Notes under the pieces: model-generated | Told to the model about the DNA's origin: nothing | Databases searched by the model: none | What the model saw: the letters and a program-made list of their open reading frames with translations, nothing else | Shown: in pieces, positions 24,236 through 35,195 of the stretch | How positions within the stretch are numbered: position 1 is the first letter of the stretch | Layout: each line of letters starts with the position of its first letter | From: Epiperipatus broadwayi | Taxonomy: Eukaryota > Onychophora > Udeonychophora > Euonychophora > Peripatidae | Assembly: GCA_028023455.1 (NCBI GenBank) | Contig: JAQFVV010012400.1 | Coordinates: 11,665,748 to 11,729,747, forward strand | Direction of reading: 5' to 3' | Length of the DNA: 64,000 nt | Translations under genes and position numbers: made by a program

Positions 24236-24650
24236 TAGAGGCCCCTACTATCGCATTTTACATGCATATTCTCGAGGTTACAGCCTCAGTAAATATTACT
24301 TATGTAATCAATGTGCATTTAATAAATTTATAATTACAACTTTAAATTACTGTAATAGATTTCTAACTATAAAATCTTTCCATTGACTCATTGTAAATCG
24401 AAGGATTTCGCAAGTATTAATGTGTAATAAAAAATGTGGACTTAATCAGTGAAGTATTGAATAGCTTCACGCTCGCAGATCTAACCGCTTCAGCTTCACC
24501 TATTTAAATAAAAAGTAGGTTGAAGTAAAGAAGGGTTCCCCTCTTTTCTTCCATAGCATAAGCTTGTGGTTAAACACCTGTAGAGGTCCCTACTATCACA
24601 TTTTACATGCATATTCTTGAGGTTACAGCCTCAGTAAATATTACTAATAT
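24236..24650. repeat. pair of ~70-bp direct repeats
   Basis: Copies at about 24236-24305 and 24581-24650 share AGGTTACAGCCTCAGTAAAT and flanking sequence, differing at about four positions and separated by about 275 bp. They could be the ends of a very small LTR-like (TRIM) element or a local duplication; no PBS or PPT was identified. Confidence 0.6.
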
Positions 24651-25014
24651 ATAATTGTAAATTAATTTTATTTTTTGATAAATCATAATTTACTAAAATT
24701 CTCTTTACATGATATCTAATATGCAATATTTGGATTTTTTTCACTAAAAATAAACATATTTCCATGGAAAAATAAGATCTGAGTCAGCTAGTAAAAATGA
24801 ATAATCTCAAATATGTCATGTTATATATGTTTTTTTTTAATTTTAGGAGAAATGTAATAAAGCTGTATATAAAAAATGCGATTTTAATATTTAGCTCAAA
24901 ATTTTAGAATTTATGAAGCTATGTAAAAATAATCATTTTTAAAAGTGTTAAAAATCTTTTTTTTAATTTTTTTTAAGGTAATGATTATATTTTTTCAGTT
25001 CATTCCATTCCATA

Positions 25015-25280
25015 CAGTAGTGTCACTCAAAGTTAGATAGAGTAATCAATGGATGCCTGAAGGCTTGTGCATAAAATTCCTATCTAGTGCCTACTCACCC
25101 AATATCCCCAAACTAGTTTCTGGCTGTGGCTTCATCAGCGAGGAGCCTTGTATCTGAAAGCACTGCACCTAGATCTTAACTAGTTTGGGGATATTGGATG
25201 AGTAGGCACTAGATAGGGATTTTATGCCAAGCCTTCAGGCTTCCATTGATTACTCTGTCTTGCTTTGAGTGGCACTACTG
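25015..25280. mobile_element. hairpin MITE-like element F4, copy 1
   Basis: Inverted arms of about 105 bp (25015-25120 and 25175-25280) with few mismatches and termini CAGTAGTG / CACTACTG. TA flanks both ends (25013-25014 and 25281-25282), compatible with a Tc1/mariner/pogo-type TA target. The central region on the minus strand has CTGATGA, 11 bases, then GAAAC, a motif shared with the other foldbacks, but here without a good stem. Confidence 0.75.
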
Positions 25281-25282
25281 TA

Positions 25283-28200
25283 TGCAGACAGTTTTGCCTA
25301 TTTTAACAACAGTTAATAGCAAGAAAGGGAAATAGTGATCACGTGATGTTTAGAGATTTATTACCTTCCTTCAAATTTTCTCTTTCTAACAATATATATA
25401 TATATATAACATATTCAAAATGAAGATATTATACAAATTATATCTATTGTGCATTTTTAAAATTCAATATGGCTATCCACTACTCAACAAGTTACATGAA
25501 ATGTAAAACAAGTTAGTATAAGATAAGAAAAAAAATTGGTTTATGATTTTAAAGAAGAATATAGTTATGTGTATTCGAAAAGTAGAGCAAAAGATAAAAA
25601 GGCTCTCAGAATATGGCATTGTGTGCTGTGTAATTCCAGATTTTTGGAAAATAAATGATGATGATGACATAAAAAAATTAAATGGCAGCATTGTATTTAA
25701 AAATTCATCTGGTTGTTTAACAATTGTTGGATAATTCTTAATTAAGTTCAACATTTTTTGCAAGTATTTTTAGTTAGAGATTAAAGATTCAAATGCATTT
25801 GTCAGATGAATATCTAATTATGTATCCATCATAACAAAAAAAAACACACATATATAATATATAATTTTGGTACCAGTTGAATACTGGTATTTACAAAATG
25901 CTAATTTTTAATCTATGTTATTATTTAAAAATTTTAAGCAAAACAAAATGATAAATTTCTTGCACTATATTAAAATAGTAATTTTATTGCCAAGGCATAA
26001 GGAATAAACAGGAGTTATAATAGGAGTTCAAAACATAATTTAGGTAATTAGAATAAAGTCAAAGCACACAGAAATAGAGTTGGTAAGTTAATAATTTAGA
26101 ATCAAAGGTTTAATATACTATTTAAGTGTCTTTATGTGATGGTGTCTACATGAAAAATATATAGTACAGACACTGACTTTAAAAGAAGTAAAAGATAAAA
26201 TACATTCCTATTATATTCACTCAATTAATATAATAATCAATCTAAATAAGATTGAAACGAACAACTAATTATAATTATTTAATTATCAAACCAGCTTTCA
26301 TCTTTTATTGAGATCTCAATAATATGTGTATAAAACATTGTGGACAAATAACTTTTATATTGGATATTGAATCATTATATGTATATTCACTCAATACTTA
26401 AAAGAAAATTAATAAAATATTTTTCATTTGCTATTATAAAGGTATTTATTTTAGACTAAAAGTTATATTTAATTGCAATAGATTATTTTCGGATATGCAT
26501 TAATTTTTAGTTTTCTCATTAAAAGAGAAAAATTAAGAAAAATGTTTAAATCTAACTATTTTAGGATACTAAAAAAAAAACTAGTTGTAATTAGAAGTGA
26601 TTCCAATATTATATATTATTAAATGAAAATACTTTTTAGAATGTTTAAATAATTACCTAAGATACCAGGTTAGCTAAGATATAATAAAACTCTTAGAAAA
26701 ATCTAAAAAAAAGGGATCAACAGAAAAATAAAGAGAGTAATATATTTTGTTATAAAGGGGAGAGATGATTCCAAGAAAGTATACCAGTTTTAGTATTGTT
26801 TGATGGATAAAAAAAATTGTTTTATCACCAGATTATAAACCACAGAAGAGTCAGTAAAAGATTTTTTCTAAATTTTCTGAGAAGTGCCATGAAGTAAATT
26901 CTAAGTACCAGAAGCTTACATAAAATGTAGTATAGGAAGCCAATTTTTTTCCAAACAAAAGTTATATATCAATATTGCTTCAATAAGATAACCAATTTAA
27001 AATTCTTTATAGTAACTGTAATAAAATGTTAGAATGAAAATGATTTAATTCTACATCATAACATAAAATTTTTGCTATTACAAAAAATATATATGTATAC
27101 ATATACATCATCGAGAAAGCTGATAGCAAATGAAATATGTATATATGTATGGGCCTATAGGTATTTATATTTGTGTTCAAACTATCTTAGAAACTTTTTT
27201 TAAATAAACTAAAGTTAGTTAACTATTTTATGCAATCATAAAAAAATTGTTAGTTAAAATTATATTTCTCTCGAATATTTGTTATATGTGCATGCAAATC
27301 TGTTTATATATATATAGTCATTTTATATTTTACATAAAAATTTTGCTTACATTATATATTATGTGAAGATTTTGTTTGTATTATATTTTATGTAAATATT
27401 TTGTTTATATTATTTAAATTATGATAAAATGTCTGGTATGTGATGTCTTAATGGCTAATCAAAAAGTAAGTTATTAATTAACTCTAGGACCATTTTATCT
27501 GAGAATTCTTGATTTTAAAATTATTCACCATCTATTGAGAATTTTCACAAGCTTTATTTTTAAATATGCACATTTTCTTATATATATATATCTCAATATA
27601 AAATTTTAGTTGAGAAAAAATTTCATAGATGGCCAGAAAAGTAAAAATTTGGCAAGATAAGACACATTTAACTCTGCCTTAGCTCTACATTAATGAGTAT
27701 CACTGCTGTATTTTAAACATCTGAATTCACTAATTTTTTGATATCGTTTGGAGAAAATAGTTTGAATAACTATAAATGTTATTATTCTTTATTATAATTC
27801 AAGTTTATTTTTGTATAATAATTGTGCAATGATTATTATAAACTAAAAATATAAATTATTAATAATTTATTTTGAACAGAAATATTTTATTTTTAAAAAC
27901 ATAACATTATATTTTTGGATAATGCAAATTTACTGCAAAGCTATTTACAAGCTTTGCTATATATGTAATGGATGTAATTAATAATAGTGAGTGTGAAAAT
28001 ATTATAATCTTGTAAAAAATGTTTAAAATTTTCAAACATTTAAAGCATAATTTGATGGATTTAAAAGAAATAAGTATATATTTGTTCACAGTTTAAAAAC
28101 AAATTTCATATAAGCAAAATTTTGTAGACTTTTAAAAATGAAATAATTCTTCCCAGCAATGATATGCATAAGGCTTTTTCTTTAATTACGATCTCATTTT

Positions 28201-28799
28201 TTTAAAGTATTTTCAAAGATAAAACATGAATATTTAGAATTTATTTCATATGTAAACAATAATATCTATCAATTGAAGTCAGATTTATTATTTTCTTATA
28301 AATAATAATGGTTTAACCTTAAATTTAATGTTGCAAGTGAAAACAAAGAAAAGACAAATGCTTGAATAATTAAATAAATGATTTGTTATTTGTGAGTTAA
28401 AGAAAATCATGATATTACAATTTAGAGATTACAAAAGGCAAATACTCATATATGTGTGTGGGAATAGAAATCTTGGAAGTAAACAAAATCTAAGGATAAT
28501 TTTTTGTGTTATCACAGAGGTTTGATAAATAATATTACTCAGGGTAAGTTGGTGGGCTGATGTTTTGCACTATCAATGAAGGATAGAAAGTTGATTTATT
28601 GTTGTATAATTGATTGTTTTTGTATGCATGCTTAAAAAAGTATAGTATCTATTCCTGGGTGTTTGAGTGTGGATAGAAATTGATAATAAGAATATTTTAT
28701 TATGAAAATTATAAGAATGAAATAATAGTTGGAAAATAAAAAATGTTGTCCTACGCTTAAAAAATATTTACTTATATGGAAACATATCACTTATGAATA
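25283..28799. other. AT-rich intergenic DNA
   Basis: No gene recognised. Overlapping open stretches on opposite strands at 25473-25763 have no recognisable domain. Short imperfect tandem units (TTATGTAAATATTTTGTTTA-like) occur at about 27335-27420. Confidence 0.45.
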
Positions 28800-29658
28800 A
28801 TAATATTATTTTTATAAAGCACAGTCGATATTGAAATAATTGAGAGAGTGCAAATCTCTCAAGCGCTTATGACTACAACCAGCCAATCAAATCTTAAGCA
28901 CTGGGACAGAGAATTTAATAAGAAAAGAGTGGTTCCACTCTCTTCTTTACTTGTCTTAATATATATCCAAGCCAGTCCAAAGTACTTATATTTGAAAGCG
29001 TGAATCTTAAATATCATCACACTTAATTCACTGAGTTTCAAATTATAAACATACAGCGTGAAATCTTTCGATTTACTACACAGTAGTTTTTCGATGTTAT
29101 AAATTTGCAGCAATATATGTAAATAATATTATTTTTATAAAGTGCAGTCAATATTGAAATAATTGAGAGAGTGCATGTTTATAATTTGAAACTCAGTGAA
29201 TTAAGTGTGATGATATTTAAGATTCACACTTTCAAATATAAGTACTTTGGACTGTCTTGGATATATATTAAGACAAGTAAAGAAGAGATTGGAGCCGCTC
29301 TTTTCTTATTAAATTCTCTGTCCCAGTGCTTAAGATTTGATTGGCTGGTTGGAGTCATAAGCGCTTGAGAGATTTGAACTCTCTCAATTATTTCAATATC
29401 AATTGCGCTTTATGAAAATAATATTATTTACATATATTGCTGCGAATTTATAACATCGAAAAATGACTGCGTAGTAAATCAAAAGATTTCATGCTGTATG
29501 TTTATAATTTGAAACTCAGTGAATTAAGTGTGATGATATTTAAGATTCACACTTTCAAATGTAAGTACTTTGGACTGGCTTGGATATATATTAAGACAAG
29601 TAAAGAAGAGAGTGGAACCACTTTTTCTTATTAAATTCTCTGTCCCAGTGCTTAAGAT
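28800..29658. mobile_element. three-unit inverted cluster of a ~230-330-bp repeat
   Basis: Unit A (about 28800-29123, minus) and units B (about 29124-29428, plus) and C (about 29429-29658, plus, truncated) share TTGAAACTCAGTGAATTAAG, TCTGTCCCAGTGCTTAAGAT and other blocks. B carries an inverted copy of its own end at its left border (TGAAATAATTGAGAGAGTGC against its complement), giving B about 50-bp terminal inverted repeats with AATAATATTATT at both ends. The same short open frame (KLSELSVMIFKIH...) appears in each unit because they are copies; I do not consider it a gene. Confidence 0.75.
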
Positions 29659-30458
29659 TATGAATAATGTAATTGTATTAAGTTTAAAGATAATAATATT
29701 AAATACATAACAGTTGTTTGAAGTAATGTTTTTAATAAATATAGGGCAGTCATTTGAACTAATGCTCTATAATCGATTTTCTGTCTGAGATGAAATCCAA
29801 ATATCATGGTTCACAATTGGAATGCAGCTTTATTTGTGCATAATTATTGACCCACAGTAATTATCTGGATAGTTATTTATTAGAAAATGTCAATGGGGAT
29901 AAAATTATAAAAGATCTTACTTTCCTAATATTTAGAATGTGTTTAGAAATATGATAATATGATTTAATTTTGAAGAAATATTAAACATGAAAAATAAAAG
30001 TTAAGGGAAAATATTAACATCACAGCTTGAATAATAATTTCTGGTCAACTTAGAATGATTTATTATAAAATTGTTAGTCAAAGTATATAATTCATTTTAT
30101 ACTAGTCTATTAATAAAATATATAATTTTGTTTAAAATTTAAATTTTTTTTTTTTTGTATTGAAGTTTATTTTAGAATCAATCCTGAGATAAAAGGAAGT
30201 CTTTTGTCTGAAAACCTATAAATCAATTTTGAGATAAAATATGAAAAAAAAAATAATAAAATAAGATATGTAATACCTGTGAATATATATTTAGTTCTTT
30301 ATGGAATTAGATGACAGATGACCCTAAGGTGATAAAACCCATGCAATTACTAGACAACTGTTAGTTAATACAATACTAGATAGGTTTTACAGGATTAAGT
30401 TTATTATTTTTATTGATGATATTCTTTTATTCTTAATAAGAGTACTAAACTCTCCATA
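29659..30458. other. AT-rich intergenic DNA
   Basis: Nothing recognised. Confidence 0.4.
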
Positions 30459-30870
30459 CAATAGTGCCACCCAGTGCAAGCCTTTGTAATCAATGGGTTC
30501 TGGAACATTCCCAGACTAGTTTCTAGCTTGTATCTTTCATCAGTGAGTAGTCTTAGATTTGAGAGAAACACACCTAGACCTTAGGATTTAATGCAACTCT
30601 CCAGCAGTCATGATCTACCTATTGCATTATCTATAAACCTAGGAGCTCAAGATGAAAACATCATAATGTTTCCAACCCAAGCTCATTCACTTATGTAGGT
30701 AAAATGTGGTTGGTGGAGAGTTACATTAGACCCTAAGATCGAGGTGCAATTCTCTCAAAACCAAGATTTCTCACTGAGGATGTTGGATGAGTAGGAACTA
30801 GGTAGTGATTTTATGCACAAACCTTCCCACATTCATTGATTACAAAGGATTGCACTTGGTGGCACTATTG
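30459..30870. mobile_element. F4 element, longer copy 2
   Basis: The ends CAATAGTGCCACC and GGTGGCACTATTG are inverted repeats, and the arms match F4 copy 1 (GTAATCAATGG / CCATTGATTAC, GGATGAGTAGG). The interior is about 150 bp longer. TA precedes the left end, but TT follows the right end. CTGATGA, 13 bases, then GAAAC lies on the minus strand near 30515-30545. Confidence 0.7.
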
Positions 30871-31124
30871 TTTCAAGAGTTTGGTATTCTTATTAACATG
30901 ATGTGTAAGCATATGAAATGGTGATCATGTGTTTTGATTGTTACAATATATAATAAATTAGTTTAATTATTTGCATTAAATGGAAAACTAAATATAAATA
31001 AATGCTGACATACAAATTTTAAAATAACATAAAAATAATTACTAATTCTATACTGTACACTTAATCATTTACTGTAAGTTTGCGTAATCTTCTATTAAAA
31101 TATTATCATTTTTAGCCTTAATCA

Positions 31125-31440
31125 ATCCTGCAGGATGAAGTCTCTCCTAACTTTAATCGAGTTTTTTTTAACCATAATTTATCTTTCCCACATCATTCCA
31201 GCAAACATTCTTATATATTCTATATGTAATCTTCTTCCATATCTTTTATAGTTCACCTCTTCTATCAAACCTATATCTCTACAAATTTCCATTGTACAGT
31301 TTTAGTTTCTGTAATGATGTAGTAAGCATCCATGTCTCAGATCCATTTGTAAAAACTGGTGAAACATCTTTCTTCTGAAGCAATCACATAGGCATATTTC
31401 TTTTTAAAACAATATTATATCATTTCTTATTCATAATCAT
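31125..31440 (-). pseudogene. RTE 3'-terminal fragment, ancient
   Basis: Plus-strand text follows the 3' region of RTE copies A and B: CCTGCAGGATGAAGTCTCTC, later GTCTCAGATCCATTTGTAAAAACTGG and CACATAGGCATATTTC (the last two abbreviated from a longer match). It corresponds to the C-terminal part of the element, is far more diverged than A and B, and has no open frame. A dead 5'-truncated insertion of the same clade. Confidence 0.8.
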
Positions 31441-32540
31441 TATTCTAATGTTTTAATGCAAATATTGAAGTAACTTAAAACAATTTTGACAACGAATAAA
31501 CAAGGTTATTATTACACTCACCAAAAAAAAAAAAACTAATTTGGATTAAAGAGATTTTATAAATTCATAGATTCTAGATATTTAATTGTCAATTTTTAAA
31601 CAATAGAGTTCTGTATTCTTAGATACCAAATGAATTTTTACAAATTTAGTACTACTTAAATGAGGAGGGGGGGGTGTTTAAAAAAAAAAAAAACCTATGA
31701 TTTATAAAAATAATTAACGTCAAAAGTTTTAATTTGTTGATATCTACTGAATGCACACACTAAATATAGTATATATATATAACTTGATCACAATGACCCT
31801 TATAATTTTTATTGCCATTTTAATAAATCAAACACTTTAAAAAAAAAAAACAGTGTAGAAAAAAAAAAGTATTAATAGAGAAAAAGGGAGGAGGAAAAAG
31901 AAAGACAGATTAGAAAATCTGGCATTATCAGCTGATGTTATCTGTGTAAACAAAGAAGTTTTAGATGAATGAGGAGTTGACATTCGTCTATCAGTTAACG
32001 CTAAAACCCAGGTTACACGTGCAACAACGAATATAGAGATTTATTTACTAACTTTGGTCACCATTTGAATTTATAAAAGTAATGTTATAATAAATTATGG
32101 AAACCTATTTGCACAATGCAAGCGTACTGACTAAGAAAAAAAAGTGAGAAGACCGAATAAAATGAAAAGCAAAAAATAAAAATTGTACTACGATGCTTCT
32201 TCACTTTATAAAAATAAATAAAATAATTTTTCAAACATATATATACGTGTGAGAGATCGAGAGTATTTAAAATTCTTTATCCAAAGGTTTGGTAATTCAA
32301 ATTGTACCCAGTCATGTATCGGCATATTTATCTCTATGGTTATATGCTTTAGTTATTCATTAATGAATTACTACTCTATAACTGATGTCGTTGATTTTGT
32401 TAAAATAATTAAGCTTAAAGAATCGTGTATATTATACATGACACATCTTTAAGCATTCTGTATTATTTGTTTGGTTAAAATTGAAAAAAAAAAAAAAGGA
32501 AATTGTTTACTCCTTATTCTTATCTGAGCACTTATTGCAT
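31441..32540. other. AT-rich DNA with a small CpG cluster
   Basis: 31441-31970 is low complexity. From about 31980 to 32650 CpGs become frequent (about 15). A 67-codon open stretch at 32249-32452 (+) lies in this cluster but has no recognisable domain. Possible regulatory or exonic host DNA, unproven. Confidence 0.3.
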
Positions 32541-32632
32541 ATATGTGTAGAGATGGTAATCTGGCCCAACTGATGATTGCTGGTTTAGCATGAAATACGT
32601 ATATTGGTGATTATTTATCCTTTCGACATATA
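32541..32632 (+). mobile_element. half copy of foldback F2 with hammerhead-like core
   Basis: Matches the right arm of F2 (GAGATGGTAATCTGG, AACTGATGA, TATTGGTGATTATTTATC). The partner arm is absent. Shorter than a full element, so a solo terminal repeat or truncated copy. Confidence 0.6.
32570..32595 (+). ncRNA. hammerhead-like catalytic core
   Basis: CTGATGA (32570-32576), a stem TGCT-loop-AGCA (32578-32590) and GAAA (32592-32595), as in the CUGANGA - stem II - GAAA core of hammerhead ribozymes. Comparing with F2 at 18.2-18.4 kb suggests an ancestral five-pair stem II (GTGCT/AGCAC), which fits the consensus better. Stems I and III and the cleavage site are not established. Confidence 0.5.
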
Positions 32633-32639
32633 TGTGTTC

Positions 32640-33139
32640 GGTGTATCAGTGATATGAGATAGAGTGGTGAATGGAGGGTTGTGTGAAAGTCTATGCTTAT
32701 ATGCCCTATATATTAGTTTACTTAGAAAAATATGGATCTGTACTCTCATAGATAGGTTTTATAGTCTACATTTGAATGTTTATAAATCTAAATTTTACAT
32801 ATCTATTATTCTATGAGCTTAATTTTTTTAACATTTCCATTCTTATATTTATTTTTATCACATTGATATATTAACATAACTTTAGTATTCGGTTAACAAG
32901 TAACGTTTTTATTGACCATGATCTTTAGTTCTATTCTAGATGAACCCATCAACAAAAATCCATATAAAATTTATTACTTCAGAAAATAATGGATCCGGAA
33001 TTTTACTTAATAACAGAAGATCTTAATAGCTTTATCATCAAAATTCATAATATATTATCAGATTTGATTTTGTCCTCATCACTTCATAATTGTATAAATG
33101 TAAGGTTTGTGATGTAGTTCTAAAAGTAGATTTTAAAAA
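32640..33139. other. AT-rich intergenic DNA
   Basis: Nothing recognised. Confidence 0.4.
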
Positions 33140-33500
33140 AGGGAAGCAAGTCATGAGCTCATCATTCCCAAAGATATTGATACTTCCCCCATCACCAAAG
33201 AAAGCTAAAGGTGAAGAAAACTATGATTTAGTGCTGCCAAAGAGTTTTATACTTCTCCCACCAGGATGATGATTAAGATATTTTTCACCATTACAGAAGG
33301 ATGAAATTTTAAAAAGAGGAAAAAAATCATGATGTAATGGTCCCAAAGATTTGATACCTCTTCCAAAATCAATGGTGAGATTTAAAAAGAGTAAAAAAAA
33401 AAAATGAGATTCAGTGAGTCCAAAAAAATCTAATGCCTCCCCCCACCAAAACTATGAATCTAGTGCCTCAAAGACTATGATGCCTTTGCACCAGTAATAG
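33140..33500. repeat. degenerate ~60-90-bp tandem repeat
   Basis: About five imperfect units built around CCCAAAGATTTGATACCTC-like text followed by CC-rich CCACCA and an A-rich stretch with ATGA. All frames contain stops. Period and boundaries are approximate. Confidence 0.55.
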
Positions 33501-34638
33501 TGACTGAATTATTAAACAATTGCATTTTTTTATTTGTTTTGCCTACTTCGATGGCACTCATCTGACCAACCCAGATTAATCTATCTTTATTCGCTAACTA
33601 ATAGTGGTGAAGTACCCATTTACAAATCATTATTGAATGGTTGACTGGCTTGTCAATCCTTCAGCTGCCTGAAGAAAAAATCCTAAACTAGTTTGGGACC
33701 AGAAAAAATTTCAAGATTTACTCAACATGAGATTGAATCCCAGCTTGTGAGCAAGTAAATGGCAAGCAACCTCCAAATTGTATTCATTTGGTTCTATTAT
33801 CTTACGTAGTCTACTTACTCCCACATAGAGAACTAAATAACACATACTTTAATTATATTCTGGATGGACTGATACCATTAATCAAAAATATATTTAGTAT
33901 CAACAAGCATTTAATTAAAATCCTATAAACTAAAATTTTCTATTAGCTATCAACTTAATTTAAAATTCTTTATTTGTGTAGAAAAAAATTGCTACTCTTC
34001 CAAATGCTAACTTTACATTTAACCCTCAAAAGCTCCATATAGTTTGTAATGAAAAGGCTACACATGGTTAAAATGAAAATGCTCATTAGAAAATTATTTT
34101 ATTGTATAATTACAGTTCCAGACAGGTATTTAAAATAAGTAAGACAAAAATAATTATCTCAAGTCTTTTGTCATTTCACTTTAAATGATAAAAATTATAA
34201 TATAGTTTTAGTTAAACAGTATTATATTTAATTTACTACAGTGGTGTCATCGATGACATTTTTTTCCTTTTGTCATATTTGTAATTTATTATTATTTGAG
34301 TTTTTCTGCTTTATAATCTTATATGTACTATTTAATTCATTTAAGCACATTCTATAATTGGCCTGTAGTGCTGAGGAATTGTACATTAAATAAATGAAAT
34401 AAATTATTAGTAGCTTCAAACCTTCCTAATGTTTCGAAAATATATTGGGAAATTTCCTTCTGAGTATGAATTTGTAAACAATTTTGCTAATGTTTTCAAA
34501 AATCCAAGCATTTTATCACTGTCTTAAACTATGCTGTACTTTTGAAATAGACAGTCAAAGTTAAACTCTTATTCGAGAGTTTATTGTTTCTTTTTTTCTC
34601 TGAATAGTGAATTTATTAAAATAAAATTCTATTGATTA
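33501..34638. other. AT-rich intergenic DNA
   Basis: 33631-33720 weakly matches 17565-17650. About 34420-34465 on the minus strand has CAGAAGG ... TTCGAAACATTAG, reminiscent of the hammerhead-like motifs but without an intact CTGANGA. Nothing else recognised. Confidence 0.35.
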
Positions 34639-34880
<242 letters not shown>

Positions 34881-35195
34881 GTTTTAAAGGTAACTTTATT
34901 CAAAAACAAATGGTTACATTGGTTGTTGATTATACATAGTGTTTTACATAGGTTTACACAGTTATTAAATTACAGTCTGTATATTTGATTAGAGTGTCTT
35001 TGCACTTAAAAGTTGACTTTTTAGAACTTAGATAGTGGCTTTCACAATGTTTTTGATTTTTTCACACTTTATGAAATATTTATTGTCCAAGTTTATGTAC
35101 AATATAAATCAATGATCATGGTTTCAGTAATTTTTTCATGTTCTTGCAACACTGAATTTCATGTTTGCCTTTGTCCTTTTCTATTATATCCTTTA

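Noticed and set aside
25473-25763. Opposed open frames on both strands
   Set aside because: Mutually overlapping, AT-rich and without motifs.
28859-29368. Similar short proteins encoded on opposite strands
   Set aside because: They arise because the underlying repeat units are copies of each other; the frame is short and the third copy is broken.
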